The translations under genes were made by a program, and so were the position numbers. Under the pieces are notes generated by a model. The model was not told where the DNA came from and ran no database searches. It worked only from the letters and a program-made list of their open reading frames with translations. DNA of 64,000 nt, from NCBI GenBank assembly GCA_963759115.1, contig CAVWXT010000005.1:868001-932000 (forward strand), read 5' to 3'. Below are positions 17,165 to 25,562 of this stretch, in pieces (within the stretch, counting starts at the first letter, position 1; every line of letters begins with the position of its first letter). The stretch is from CAVWXT01 sp963759115. Its GTDB lineage: Bacteria; Planctomycetota; Planctomycetia; Pirellulales; Thermoguttaceae.

Positions 17165-18436
17165 ATGCCCAGCCCCAAGCATATTCGGCCTGACGAGAAA
17201 GTCGGCCTGAAATTCACGGCAACCGAACGTAAGCTGATTCTCGATGATGTGATGTGCCTGGATGACGAGTATGCCGATGCCGTCCGGCAAACACCCGCCA
17301 ACCAGCCTGTTGAGCTTACGTTGGACGAATGGGACGACTTGGGTGGATACATCGCCGCCGAAGCCAACCACACCGAGGACAAGAAGCTCCGGAAGAATCT
17401 GGACGCCATCTTCAACAAAGTCCAGAAGATCCTGGATACGCACACGGACGAGGGGTCGCCGAAGACGCTGAAGATCGAGGACGTGAGGAAGGCCAAGAAA
17501 ACCCCGGACCATGCGGCGCAGATATCCCGGTGTGTGGCCGAGGCGCTCACGGCTGCTGAAGACATTCAAGGCGAGCCGCTCCAACATTTCTCGTTATCCC
17601 CCGCACAGCGTGAGGTACTGCTGCTTGTTCCCGGCATTCCGAAAACCATCAAGAGCAAGCTGGCAGACAAGAAAGCGTCATTCTCCGTCGCCGATGTTGC
17701 CAACATGACAACGGCGTTGGCCAAGAACTTGCCGGTAGCAGAAGGGCAAGAGCAGATGGCCCTCTTGCTCGTGGCCAAACATCTCCTGGAGCGGCTTGTC
17801 GAAGGGATTACGGCCAAGGCCACACCGAAGAAAGGCAAGAAGCCAAAGACAGCCGTCACAACGGTCTACCAGTTCAAGGTTACGTTGAAGGAGATCGAGC
17901 CACCGATCTGGCGGCGAATCCAGGTCAAGGACTGCACGCTGGACAAGCTGCACGAGCATATCCAGACGGCGATGGGGTGGACCAACTCCCACCTCCACCA
18001 GTTCATGATTGGCGGTGTTCGGCACGGCGATCCCGAGTTGATCTACGAGGGCTGGGAGGACGAAGAACCACCGGTGAACTCACTACGGACTAAGATCAGC
18101 AAGATCGTTCCTACTGAGGGCAAACGCTTCCAGTTCGATTACGAGTACGACTTTGGCGACGGCTGGGAACACGAGATCCTCTTTGAGGGATTTGTGCCTG
18201 CCGAGAAGGGAGTTCGCTATCCGTTGTGCGTCGAAGGCGCAAGGGCATGCCCACCTGAGGATGTCGGCGGCCCCTACGGGTACGAAGAATACGTAAGGGC
18301 GATGGCTAATCCCAGGCACAAACGTCACAAAGAGTTCCTGGAATGGAACGGGCCGTATGATCCTGAGAAGTTCGACGCCGAGGCTGCCACGAAGGAGATG
18401 CAGAAGGGGCTGCCGAACTGGAGGGAGATGGAGTGA
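17165..18436 (+). CDS. Plasmid pRiA4b ORF-3 family protein
   Basis: A 423-residue protein. The C-terminal ~190 residues carry the pRiA4b ORF-3 domain: YQFKVTLKEIEPPIWRRIQV, MGWTNSHLHQFMIGG, then FDYEYDFGDGWEHEILFEGF and the PPEDVGGPYGYEEYV end. The N-terminal part is helical and not recognised. The family is common on plasmids and integrated elements and is found beside SEC-C and DUF6930 proteins; its function is unknown. The ATG at 17165 has GGAG 11 bases upstream and starts the conserved protein. Confidence 0.88.
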   Translation: MPSPKHIRPDEKVGLKFTATERKLILDDVMCLDDEYADAVRQTPANQPVELTLDEWDDLGGYIAAEANHTEDKKLRKNLDAIFNKVQKILDTHTDEGSPKTLKIEDVRKAKKTPDHAAQISRCVAEALTAAEDIQGEPLQHFSLSPAQREVLLLVPGIPKTIKSKLADKKASFSVADVANMTTALAKNLPVAEGQEQMALLLVAKHLLERLVEGITAKATPKKGKKPKTAVTTVYQFKVTLKEIEPPIWRRIQVKDCTLDKLHEHIQTAMGWTNSHLHQFMIGGVRHGDPELIYEGWEDEEPPVNSLRTKISKIVPTEGKRFQFDYEYDFGDGWEHEILFEGFVPAEKGVRYPLCVEGARACPPEDVGGPYGYEEYVRAMANPRHKRHKEFLEWNGPYDPEKFDAEAATKEMQKGLPNWREME

Positions 18437-18502
18437 ATTGGGCGGCGTCACAGAAATTGTAATGGTTGCCGAGAAGTTCGCTGCCTCATGGGAGACAGGG
18501 AC

Positions 18503-18814
18503 ATGGCCGACGCCGAACTCAATGCAGTGCTACTCGCCCTTGGCAAGGCCCAAGTGGACGCCATGTTTCGGCGGCAAGAAACTCATGCGGTGGATGACTC
18601 GGAGTTTGTCCCGCTGCTCGAAACCGTGCTGACGGCCTTCGAGACGACAGGAATTGAAAAGGATGTGGCCGAAGAAGTCTGGGAATACGCCTTTGCCGTC
18701 TACGACCGAGCCTGCAAGGCGGCAGACCCGACTTGGACGACTGCTGAGAATCGAGAACTGATGCAGAAGTATCTCTTGGGTCCACGGGGCCTGAAACGGA
18801 AGTCACGAAGATGA
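18503..18814 (+). CDS. Hypothetical protein, about 103 aa
   Basis: A small, mainly helical soluble protein (MADAELNAVLLALGKAQVDA) ending in a basic tail (GLKRKSRR). The ATG at 18503 is preceded by GGAGACAGGG; an in-frame ATG at 18488 would add five residues. No family recognised. It lies 66 bases after the pRiA4b-type gene and on the same strand. Confidence 0.6.
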   Translation: MADAELNAVLLALGKAQVDAMFRRQETHAVDDSEFVPLLETVLTAFETTGIEKDVAEEVWEYAFAVYDRACKAADPTWTTAENRELMQKYLLGPRGLKRKSRR

Positions 18815-18867
18815 ACCGAGAATCTGGTTACGGAGATACTCTGGCAAGCTGATTGGCGGCGAAACCC

Positions 18868-19101
18868 ATGAAAGACATCAAAGGCGAGAGGTTGTACGTT
18901 GCCCTCGGCGCTTCCAAGGTCAGGCGGCGACTCAAGGGGTACGGATTCGGCGTGCGGAAGGTCTACAGCGACGGCAAGAACCGGGCCATGATCATCCACA
19001 CCGCCACAGGCGACCACCTTCGACAGCTTGAGGCCCTCTTCCACGACGTGCTCACGACGCCAACTGACAGCCAGCAGCCACAACCGAACGAAAACGGCTA
19101 A
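18868..19101 (+). CDS. Hypothetical protein, 77 aa
   Basis: A small basic protein (MKDIKGERLYVALGASKVRR) with a polar, probably disordered C-terminus (DSQQPQPNENG). The ATG at 18868 is followed by the only compact part. Its stop codon overlaps the left flank of the ISAzo13-like element; because the sequence GCTAAG occurs at both edges of that element, the same stop would be used without the insertion. No family recognised. Confidence 0.55.
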   Translation: MKDIKGERLYVALGASKVRRRLKGYGFGVRKVYSDGKNRAMIIHTATGDHLRQLEALFHDVLTTPTDSQQPQPNENG

Positions 19102-19102
19102 G

Positions 19103-20418
19103 AGAGCGCGCACGGATAACTTGAACAAATTGCTATTGTGGCGTTCATTGCATTGTGTGATAACGTGTGCATGCAGGATGCACAGGTAATTGCACGGATT
19201 GAAGCCAAGTATCGGTTGCTGGAGCCGGAGTTGGATGAACGCCGACGGCGACAGTGGGCGGCAGCAGAAGCCTGTGATATCGGCTGGGGTGGGATTACAG
19301 CGGTTTCGCAGGCCAGCGGAATGTCTCGTACCACGATCACCGCCGCGCTTCATGAGTTGGAACTGCCTGAAAAAGAGCGTGCGGTTGCGGCCTGTCGCGT
19401 GCGACGACCGGGTGGCGGTGACAAGTCCTTGACAGAGACCGATCCGGGTCTGATGGCTGCACTCGAAACGTTGATTGAACCAACGACCCGTGGCGACCCC
19501 AAGTCGCCGTTGCGCTGGACGTGTAAGAGCACGCGCAACTTGGCCGAGGAACTGACGCGTCAAAGCCATCCGGTCGGCGCACGGACCGTGGCCAAATTGT
19601 TGCACCGTGCGGACTATAGCTTGCAGGCAAACCGCAAGACTCGGGAGGGATCGTCGCATCCGGATCGCAATGCCCAGTTCGAGTACATCAATGCGAGCGT
19701 CCAGCGGTTCTTGAAACGCGGCCAACCGGCGGTTTCCGTGGATGCCAAAAAGAAGGAAAACGTGGGCGATTTCAAGAATGGCGGGAGGGAATGGTTCCCC
19801 CAGGGAACGCCCGAAGAAGTGCGCGTTTACGACTTCCTGATCAAGTCGTTGGGGAAGGCGGCTCTCTACGGCGTGTACGATCTGCTGCGGAACGAAGGGT
19901 GGGTAAGCGTCGGCATCGATCACGATACAGCGCAGTTTGCCGTCCCCAGTATCCGTCGATGGTGGAATGAAATGGGGCAGCAGCGATTTCCGCGCGCCCG
20001 CGAACTTTTGATCACAGCGGATGGCGGAGGCAGCAACGGGAGTCGCAACCGGTTGTGGAAGGTGTCGCTGCAAGAGTTGGCTGACGAATTGGGCATCAAG
20101 CTGTTCGTTTGTCATTTCCCACCCGGCACCAGCAAATGGAACAAGATCGAGCATCGCCTGTTCAGCTTCATCACGAAGAACTGGCGTGCCCGCCCCCTGG
20201 TCAGCCTTGAGGTCATCGTGAATCTCATCGCCAACACGAAGACGCGAACGGGATTGACTGTGAAAGCGGCCATTAACACAAACCATTATCCGACCAAAAT
20301 CAAAGTCACTGACGAGCAACTGAGAAAGCTGCGTCTCAAACATCACAAGTTCCACGGCGAATGGAACTACACGCTCTCACCACGCAAGTAAACTTGTTCA
20401 AGTTATCCGTGCGCGGCC
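19103..20418 (+). mobile_element. ISAzo13-family insertion sequence (single-frame copy)
   Basis: The element is bounded by inverted repeats sharing CGCGCACGGATAACTTGAAC, read inward at both ends. The hexamer GCTAAG is present just outside both ends (19097-19102 and 20419-20424) and may be the target duplication. It carries one full-length transposase gene. It differs in sequence from the two tandem copies at 20591-23309, although all belong to the same family. Confidence 0.82.
19171..20391 (+). CDS. ISAzo13-family transposase (Rhodopirellula-type DDE)
   Basis: A 406-residue transposase in one uninterrupted frame. The N-terminus has a helix-turn-helix (GWGGITAVSQASGMSRTTIT), then RVRRPGGGDK, the linker that divides the two domains. 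The DDE core shows VSVDAKKKENVGDFKN (first Asp), LLITADGGGSNGSRN (second Asp), and PPGTSKWNKIEHRLFSFIT (Glu). These motifs define the Rhodopirellula transposase DDE family. All catalytic acids are present, so the copy could be active. The ATG at 19171 was preferred over a GTG at 19138. Confidence 0.92.
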   Translation: MQDAQVIARIEAKYRLLEPELDERRRRQWAAAEACDIGWGGITAVSQASGMSRTTITAALHELELPEKERAVAACRVRRPGGGDKSLTETDPGLMAALETLIEPTTRGDPKSPLRWTCKSTRNLAEELTRQSHPVGARTVAKLLHRADYSLQANRKTREGSSHPDRNAQFEYINASVQRFLKRGQPAVSVDAKKKENVGDFKNGGREWFPQGTPEEVRVYDFLIKSLGKAALYGVYDLLRNEGWVSVGIDHDTAQFAVPSIRRWWNEMGQQRFPRARELLITADGGGSNGSRNRLWKVSLQELADELGIKLFVCHFPPGTSKWNKIEHRLFSFITKNWRARPLVSLEVIVNLIANTKTRTGLTVKAAINTNHYPTKIKVTDEQLRKLRLKHHKFHGEWNYTLSPRK

Positions 20419-20590
20419 GCTAAGCCATAGGAGTTATCATGGATCAGCAACTATTCGAGCAGATGTACGAGGGCCAGGCGCCCTGGGATACGGGACGGCC
20501 CCAGCCTGACATTGTCACCCTGGCCGAGACGGGCCTCGTGCGTGGAAGTGTCCTCGACGTAGGATGTGGCACCGGGGAGAACGTCCTTTA

Positions 20591-21948
20591 GGACTTGTTC
20601 AAAAATAACTTAGCCGTTTCGTTTTCGTGGACAGATGGTGTAGTTCCATTTGGGTAGGACGGTATGTCGCAACAGCCGCACGGTTGCCTTCGCTTCGTCG
20701 GACACCTTGACTTTGGTCGGGTAGAGCTTGGTGTCCAACGATGCGCGGCAGCGAAAGCCCGTGCTCGACCGTGTCGTGCGGATGTTCTTCAGCATGACTT
20801 CGTAACTGGTCAGTGGCTCGCCGGCCCAATTGGCACTGATGAGGTTGAACATGCGGTGCTCGATCGGGTTCCACTTGGAGGCTCCTGCGGGATAATGCCC
20901 GACCGTGATCGTCAATCTGAATTCGTCAGCCAATTCTTGCAGGCCCACCTTCCAAGCCCAACAACGGTTGCCGTTGGCACCTCCGCTGTCGGCTTCGATG
21001 GCCAACCAAGACACACCCGAGTACCGACGCCGCCCAACCTTCAGCCACCACGAGCGAATGGCACGCACGGCAAAGGTCGCTGTCTGATGAGTTGTGCCGA
21101 TCACGACATAGCCCTCATTGCGATTCTCGTCATAGATGCCGTAGGGATAGGCGCGGCCGCGGGCCAGTGTGGGAAAGTCGTGGTCCAGCACGTCGCGGTC
21201 CTCACACCGCCAACTGCGTCCGTTATTTTTGAAGTTGCCCACCAACTCCTTTTTCTTCGTATCCACACTGATTACCGGCCACCCTTGCCGTTGGAATCGC
21301 CGTCGCCGACGCCCCAACAGGCGGAATTGCTGATCCCGATAGGGATCTCTCTTCCCACCCAACCGCTTGCGGTTCGATCGCAACGAGTACTTCTGTGCTC
21401 GCAGCAACCGAGCCACCGTCACGTGCCCGACCGGTACGCCACGTCGCGTCAATGCAGCGGCCAGGTTGCGGGTGGTCTTGTGCGTCCACCGCAGACCACC
21501 CATCGGATCGCCAGCCGTCGCATCCCGCAACAGCCCCTTCAACAACTCCCGCACACGTGGCGTTTTTTTTCGACTCGTTTTCGTCCGCCGCCGGGACGCC
21601 GTACTCGCTCTGAAGACGCCACCTGTCCGCGTTCGCTTTCGCGCAATCCCCGGCGGATTGTCATACGGCTCAGGCCGGTGATTTCCGCCACCAACTGGAC
21701 GCCCCCGTGTCCGCGTTGCCGGGCCACGATCCCGGCGAACAACCGCCGACTCCGTTCGTCCAACTCGGCCATCACTCGATTGATGGCCCGATGGTACGCA
21801 ACCAAATCCGCATCGCTACGCGAGCGACATCCTCGGCAGCGACACCGGCGAATGCGCCTGCAATCCTTGTCTGCCATGACCGTCTCTCCATCCATGGAAG
21901 CGGAATACGCAGATTATACAAACGGCTAACTTATTTTTGAACAGCGAC
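20591..21948 (-). mobile_element. ISAzo13-family insertion sequence, tandem copy 1
   Basis: A 1,358-bp element whose ends read inward GGACTTGTTCAAAAATAACT and GTCGCTGTTCAAAAATAAGT, both followed by TAGCCGTTT. It is followed after three bases (TAA) by a second copy. The outer flanks of the pair are both TTA. The transposase is on the minus strand in two overlapping frames. Confidence 0.9.
20610..21895 (-). CDS. ISAzo13-family transposase, two frames joined by -1 frameshift (copy 1)
   Basis: The first frame (from 21895, or ATG at 21877) encodes the helix-turn-helix domain and ends soon after RVRRPGGGRKRVEKK. The second frame carries the DDE domain (VISVDTKKKELVGNFKN, AIEADSGGANGN, PAGASKWNPIEHRMFN). 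The switch lies on a run of eight A in the gene strand (complement of 21567-21574), and reading one base back gives ...VEKKTPRVRELLKG, a smooth fusion. This fits programmed -1 frameshifting or transcriptional slippage. The identical arrangement in copy 2 argues against a random sequencing error. Confidence 0.85.
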
Positions 21949-21951
21949 TAA

Positions 21952-23309
21952 GGACTTGTTCAAAAATAACTTAGCCGTTTCGTTTTCGTGGACAGATGGT
22001 GTAGTTCCATTTGGGTAGGACGGTATGTCGCAACAGCCGCACGGTTGCCTTCGCTTCGTCGGACACCTTGACTTTGGTCGGGTAGAGCTTGGTGTCCAAC
22101 GATGCGCGGCAGCGAAAGCCCGTGCTCGACCGTGTCGTGCGGATGTTCTTCAGCATGACTTCGTAACTGGTCAGTGGCTCGCCGGCCCAATTGGCACTGA
22201 TGAGGTTGAACATGCGGTGCTCGATCGGGTTCCACTTGGAGGCTCCTGCGGGATAATGCCCGACCGTGATCGTCAATCTGAATTCGTCAGCCAATTCTTG
22301 CAGGCCCACCTTCCAAGCCCAACAACGGTTGCCGTTGGCACCTCCGCTGTCGGCTTCGATGGCCAACCGAGACACACCCGAGTACCGACGCCGCCCAACC
22401 TTCAGCCACCACGAGCGAATGGCACGCACGGCAAAGGTCGCTGTCTGATGAGTTGTGCCGATCACGACATAGCCCTCATTGCGATTCTCGTCATAGATGC
22501 CGTAGGGATAGGCGCGGCCGCGGGCCAGTGTGGGAAAGTCGTGGTCCAGCACGTCGCGGTCCTCACACCGCCAACTGCGTCCGTTATTTTTGAAGTTGCC
22601 CACCAACTCCTTTTTCTTCGTATCCACACTGATTACCGGCCACCCTTGCCGTTGGAATCGCCGTCGCCGACGCCCCAACAGGCGGAATTGCTGATCCCGA
22701 TAGGGATCTCTCTTCCCACCCAACCGCTTGCGGTTCGATCGCAACGAGTACTTCTGTGCTCGCAGCAACCGAGCCACCGTCACGTGCCCGACCGGTACGC
22801 CACGTCGCGTCAATGCAGCGGCCAGGTTGCGGGTGGTCTTGTGCGTCCACCGCAGACCACCCATCGGATCGCCAGCCGTCGCATCCCGCAACAGCCCCTT
22901 CAACAACTCCCGCACACGTGGCGTTTTTTTTCGACTCGTTTTCGTCCGCCGCCGGGACGCCGTACTCGCTCTGAAGACGCCACCTGTCCGCGTTCGCTTT
23001 CGCGCAATCCCCGGCGGATTGTCATACGGCTCAGGCCGGTGATTTCCGCCACCAACTGGACGCCCCCGTGTCCGCGTTGCCGGGCCACGATCCCGGCGAA
23101 CAACCGCCGACTCCGTTCGTCCAACTCGGCCATCACTCGATTGATGGCCCGATGGTACGCAACCAAATCCGCATCGCTACGCGAGCGACATCCTCGGCAG
23201 CGACACCGGCGAATGCGCCTGCAATCCTTGTCTGCCATGACCGTCTCTCCATCCATGGAAGCGGAATACGCAGATTATACAAACGGCTAACTTATTTTTG
23301 AACAGCGAC
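21952..23309 (-). mobile_element. ISAzo13-family insertion sequence, tandem copy 2
   Basis: Sequence offset from copy 1 by exactly 1,361 bases. The only protein difference seen is Trp in copy 1 versus Arg in copy 2 in the motif VS(W/R)LAIEADSGG, caused by one base (21009 versus 22370). Such near-identity means very recent duplication or transposition next to the first copy, in the same orientation. Confidence 0.9.
21971..23256 (-). CDS. ISAzo13-family transposase, two frames joined by -1 frameshift (copy 2)
   Basis: Same organisation as copy 1: a helix-turn-helix frame starting at 23256 and a DDE frame ending at 21971, overlapping at the A8 run (complement of 22928-22935). All three catalytic acidic motifs are present. 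The Arg variant in VSRLAIEADSGG is adjacent to, not part of, the second catalytic Asp. It could supply transposase for both copies. Confidence 0.85.
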
Positions 23310-23789
23310 TTACCTTGCTGCCAGAGGCCATGACTGTTGGGGCATTGACTTCGTGCCAGTCGCCATCGAGCGAGCGAAGGCCAAAGCCGCTCAACGAGGA
23401 ATTACAGCCCATTTCATCGTGGGGAATGCCCTTGAGTTGAACAAGTTGGGAAGGCAGTTCGACACGGTGATCGACTGCGGCTTGTTCCACACCTTTGCCG
23501 ACGAGGATCGCCCGGTTTTCGTCCAGGGGCTTGCCGAAGTCCTTCGGCCGGGCGGATTACTGCACATCCTGTGCTTTTCTGACGAAGAGCCGGGAACCGT
23601 GGGGCCGAGGCGCATTACTCAGCAGGAGATCCGAGATTCGTTCCACGATGGATGGAAGGTCAAGCAGATCGAGCCAACTCGGTTCGAGTCGCTCCAGCGG
23701 CCGGATGGACCGGGTCATAGCCCAGGTGGCCCCAAGGCATGGCTGGCGACGATTGAACGAGCGTAACAAGATTTCCTGGAGCCTTCATC

Positions 23790-24287
23790 ATGGCACCTAA
23801 CGGCCCCAACCTCGTGGCAGAACTTCAGGCTCTCTTGGCCGAAGGGCGCAAGATCGAAGCGATCAAGCGATATAGGGAGGCAACGGCGGTCGGGCTAGCG
23901 GAAGCGAAGGCGGCCGTCGAATCGCTGGAGCGTGGCGAATCGCCGTCCACGAAACAATCCGAAGATTCCTCGTTCGAGACGGAGATCGTCTCGTTGTTGC
24001 AAGGGGGCAAGAAGATCGAGGCAATCAAACTCTACCGAGAGCGAACGGGCGTCGGGCTCAAAGAAGCCAAAGACTTCATCGACGCTTTGGCCGCAGACCC
24101 CCGAGTCGCCACCACGCCGAAATCAGGTTGCCTGGGCGTTGTGCTTCTTCTGATGGCGATCCCGGTGGCCGCCATTGTGTTCGCTGGTGAGCCACCTGTC
24201 CGGTCCTCAAAAGAACTCACCCTGGCCGACGCTCTGGCCGTCATCCAGTCCAAAGTAAGCAGTCACGAAGATGGCAAATTCGTGTAG
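23790..24287 (+). CDS. Membrane protein with two ribosomal L7/L12-like domains
   Basis: A 165-residue protein with two copies of a short motif typical of the L7/L12 C-terminal domain: KIEAIKRYREATAVGLAEAK (about residues 21-40) and KIEAIKLYRERTGVGLKEAK (about 73-92). In ribosomes this motif binds translation factors; here it is outside the ribosome. A single hydrophobic span (LGVVLLLMAIPVAAIVFAG) follows at about residues 112-130, and the C-terminus is polar. The topology suggests a tethered protein-interaction module. It follows the split methyltransferase by 23 bases with GGAG upstream. Confidence 0.8.
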   Translation: MAPNGPNLVAELQALLAEGRKIEAIKRYREATAVGLAEAKAAVESLERGESPSTKQSEDSSFETEIVSLLQGGKKIEAIKLYRERTGVGLKEAKDFIDALAADPRVATTPKSGCLGVVLLLMAIPVAAIVFAGEPPVRSSKELTLADALAVIQSKVSSHEDGKFV

Positions 24288-24501
24288 GTGATTTCGGAAA
24301 TCGTCCTTATGCTATTGCGGCATGGGGACACGCAAAGAACCTTGTCCCAACTGTAAGCAGGGCCAGCGCACACTAAGTTGTTTTTCCAGTAAGGACTTGC
24401 ATCAGGAAATCGGTAAAGCTTCGTCCAACCCGTCCTTTGGGGTGGGTTGGCGAAGATATTGATCTGGCCTGAGGGGGGCAATCTGGATATAGCGTGGCCT
24501 T
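24288..24501. other. Non-coding stretch
   Basis: About 210 bases without a convincing gene. It contains short inverted motifs near 24430-24445 (CCCGTCCTTTGGGGTGGG) but no terminator with a T run. An IS66 end may lie here, since the next frame starts with IS66-like sequence; I could not define it. Confidence 0.4.
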
Positions 24502-25005
24502 ATGAATGCCACGCTTCTGGTCCCGCCGACCGAGACGACGAAGACGTTGGGCTCTTGTGCGAACTGCCCGGCCGTCGAACGTCTGGAACGCGCACTGGAG
24601 CAGTTGCAGAGAGATTTCCGCCGGGAAGTCGGCTATTGGAAAAGCCAACAGGAGCATGTCAAGTATGCGGCGAGCAAGCGCGACGAGATGTGGATCGACA
24701 CCACAGCCGAGATTGCCAAGTACGTTCGGGAGCGGGACAGCGTTTCGGTGGAGATCGTCACTGACAGCGAGGAAGAACTGGTCGTCAATCTCACTGACAA
24801 ACTGGATGACGCTGTGTGCGATGCTCCCCTGACTCTCAGGATACTGACACGTTCGGAGTGGAAGTCGCCGCTCACTGTCACGCAGAAGGGACGCAAAACA
24901 CGCATTGAGCTGGTCAAAGAAGCCGGTCGGTCATGTGCGTACATCGAGGCTGTCCCGGACCAGGGGCAGATCGTCATCAGGCCTGCCGGTGCAGCGCCCA
25001 AGTAG
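24502..25005 (+). pseudogene. IS66 transposase N-terminus fused to a C-terminal domain fragment
   Basis: The first ~52 residues (SCANCPAVERLERALEQLQR, then REVGYWKSQQEH) look like the zinc-finger and coiled-coil start of a planctomycete IS66 transposase. From about residue 53 the sequence changes (KRDEMWIDTTAEIAKYVRER, then LDDAVCDAPLTLRI) and resembles the C-terminal end of polysaccharide-deacetylase-type enzymes (DEIW...TN.EI pattern). The open frame therefore appears to be a chance fusion at an IS66 insertion point. Both assignments are from pattern memory; the fusion idea is an inference. Confidence 0.45.
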
Positions 25006-25562
25006 AAAGCCGCAGCCAGGCCTGCCCCGAGGGGGAGAAGCTGTCGCCTAATGAGGCTAGGGCTCTGAGCGGGCTCCAATAGCATCGGAGGCATTCGCCG
25101 ATGGATCTGAAGATCAACGGGCAGACCTACACGCTCAAGCCTCGGGTCACGGTGTTGGGACGCGGCGAGGATGGGGATAGGGGGAGACCGTAGGCCAGTC
25201 CCATCAAAGAATCCCTTTGTCGGATGTGTTGAAAAACCACCCGTAGATGACACGACTCTCCGTCTACCGAGAAGTCATACCCTTTCTGGGAACAAGGCTT
25301 GACCGGCAAACTGCCGCCACATCAGCCATCGGCGCATCCCAAATTTCCAAGGATTTTCGGAATATGAGAGCCTGGTCTGACCATCCCCCGGCAGCAGCCA
25401 TCTGGGATTGCAGCTCGCGAGAAACCTGGGTATTTCCAATGAGTCCGACTCTGGTAGAATTAGCCTAGTGGACGCTCCTTGGGTTGTTCTGGACAAGCAG
25501 GTGGTTCATTGGGGATAGTTGTATTCCGTCCCCACCTAGAAGAACCCGGCACGGAGGCAAAC
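25006..25562. other. Intergenic region, about 550 bases
   Basis: No convincing gene. A 30-codon frame at 25101-25190 (MDLKINGQTYTLKPRVTVLG) is preceded by GGAGG and looks like the start of a truncated protein, but it ends at once. The remainder shows no hairpin with a T run and no RNA gene I recognise. It marks the end of the accessory array. Confidence 0.4.

Larger units (their letters stand above)
20439..23766 (+). pseudogene. Class I SAM methyltransferase gene split by two IS copies
   Basis: Bases 20439-20590 encode the N-terminal 50 residues (MDQQLFEQMYEGQAPWDTGR and the SAM-binding LDVGCGTGENVL). Bases 23313-23766 encode the remaining ~150 residues (LAARGHDCWGIDFVPVAIER, then VLRPGGLLHILCFSD). 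Deleting the elements and one TTA duplication restores the frame exactly as ...ENVL-Y-LAARGHD. The protein would be a small-molecule methyltransferase of about 200 residues. The gene is preceded by AGGAG. It is inactive as it stands. Confidence 0.9.

Noticed and set aside
20664..21929. 421-codon plus-strand frames in both tandem IS copies
   Set aside because: Antisense to the transposase; its repetition in both copies only reflects the IS duplication.
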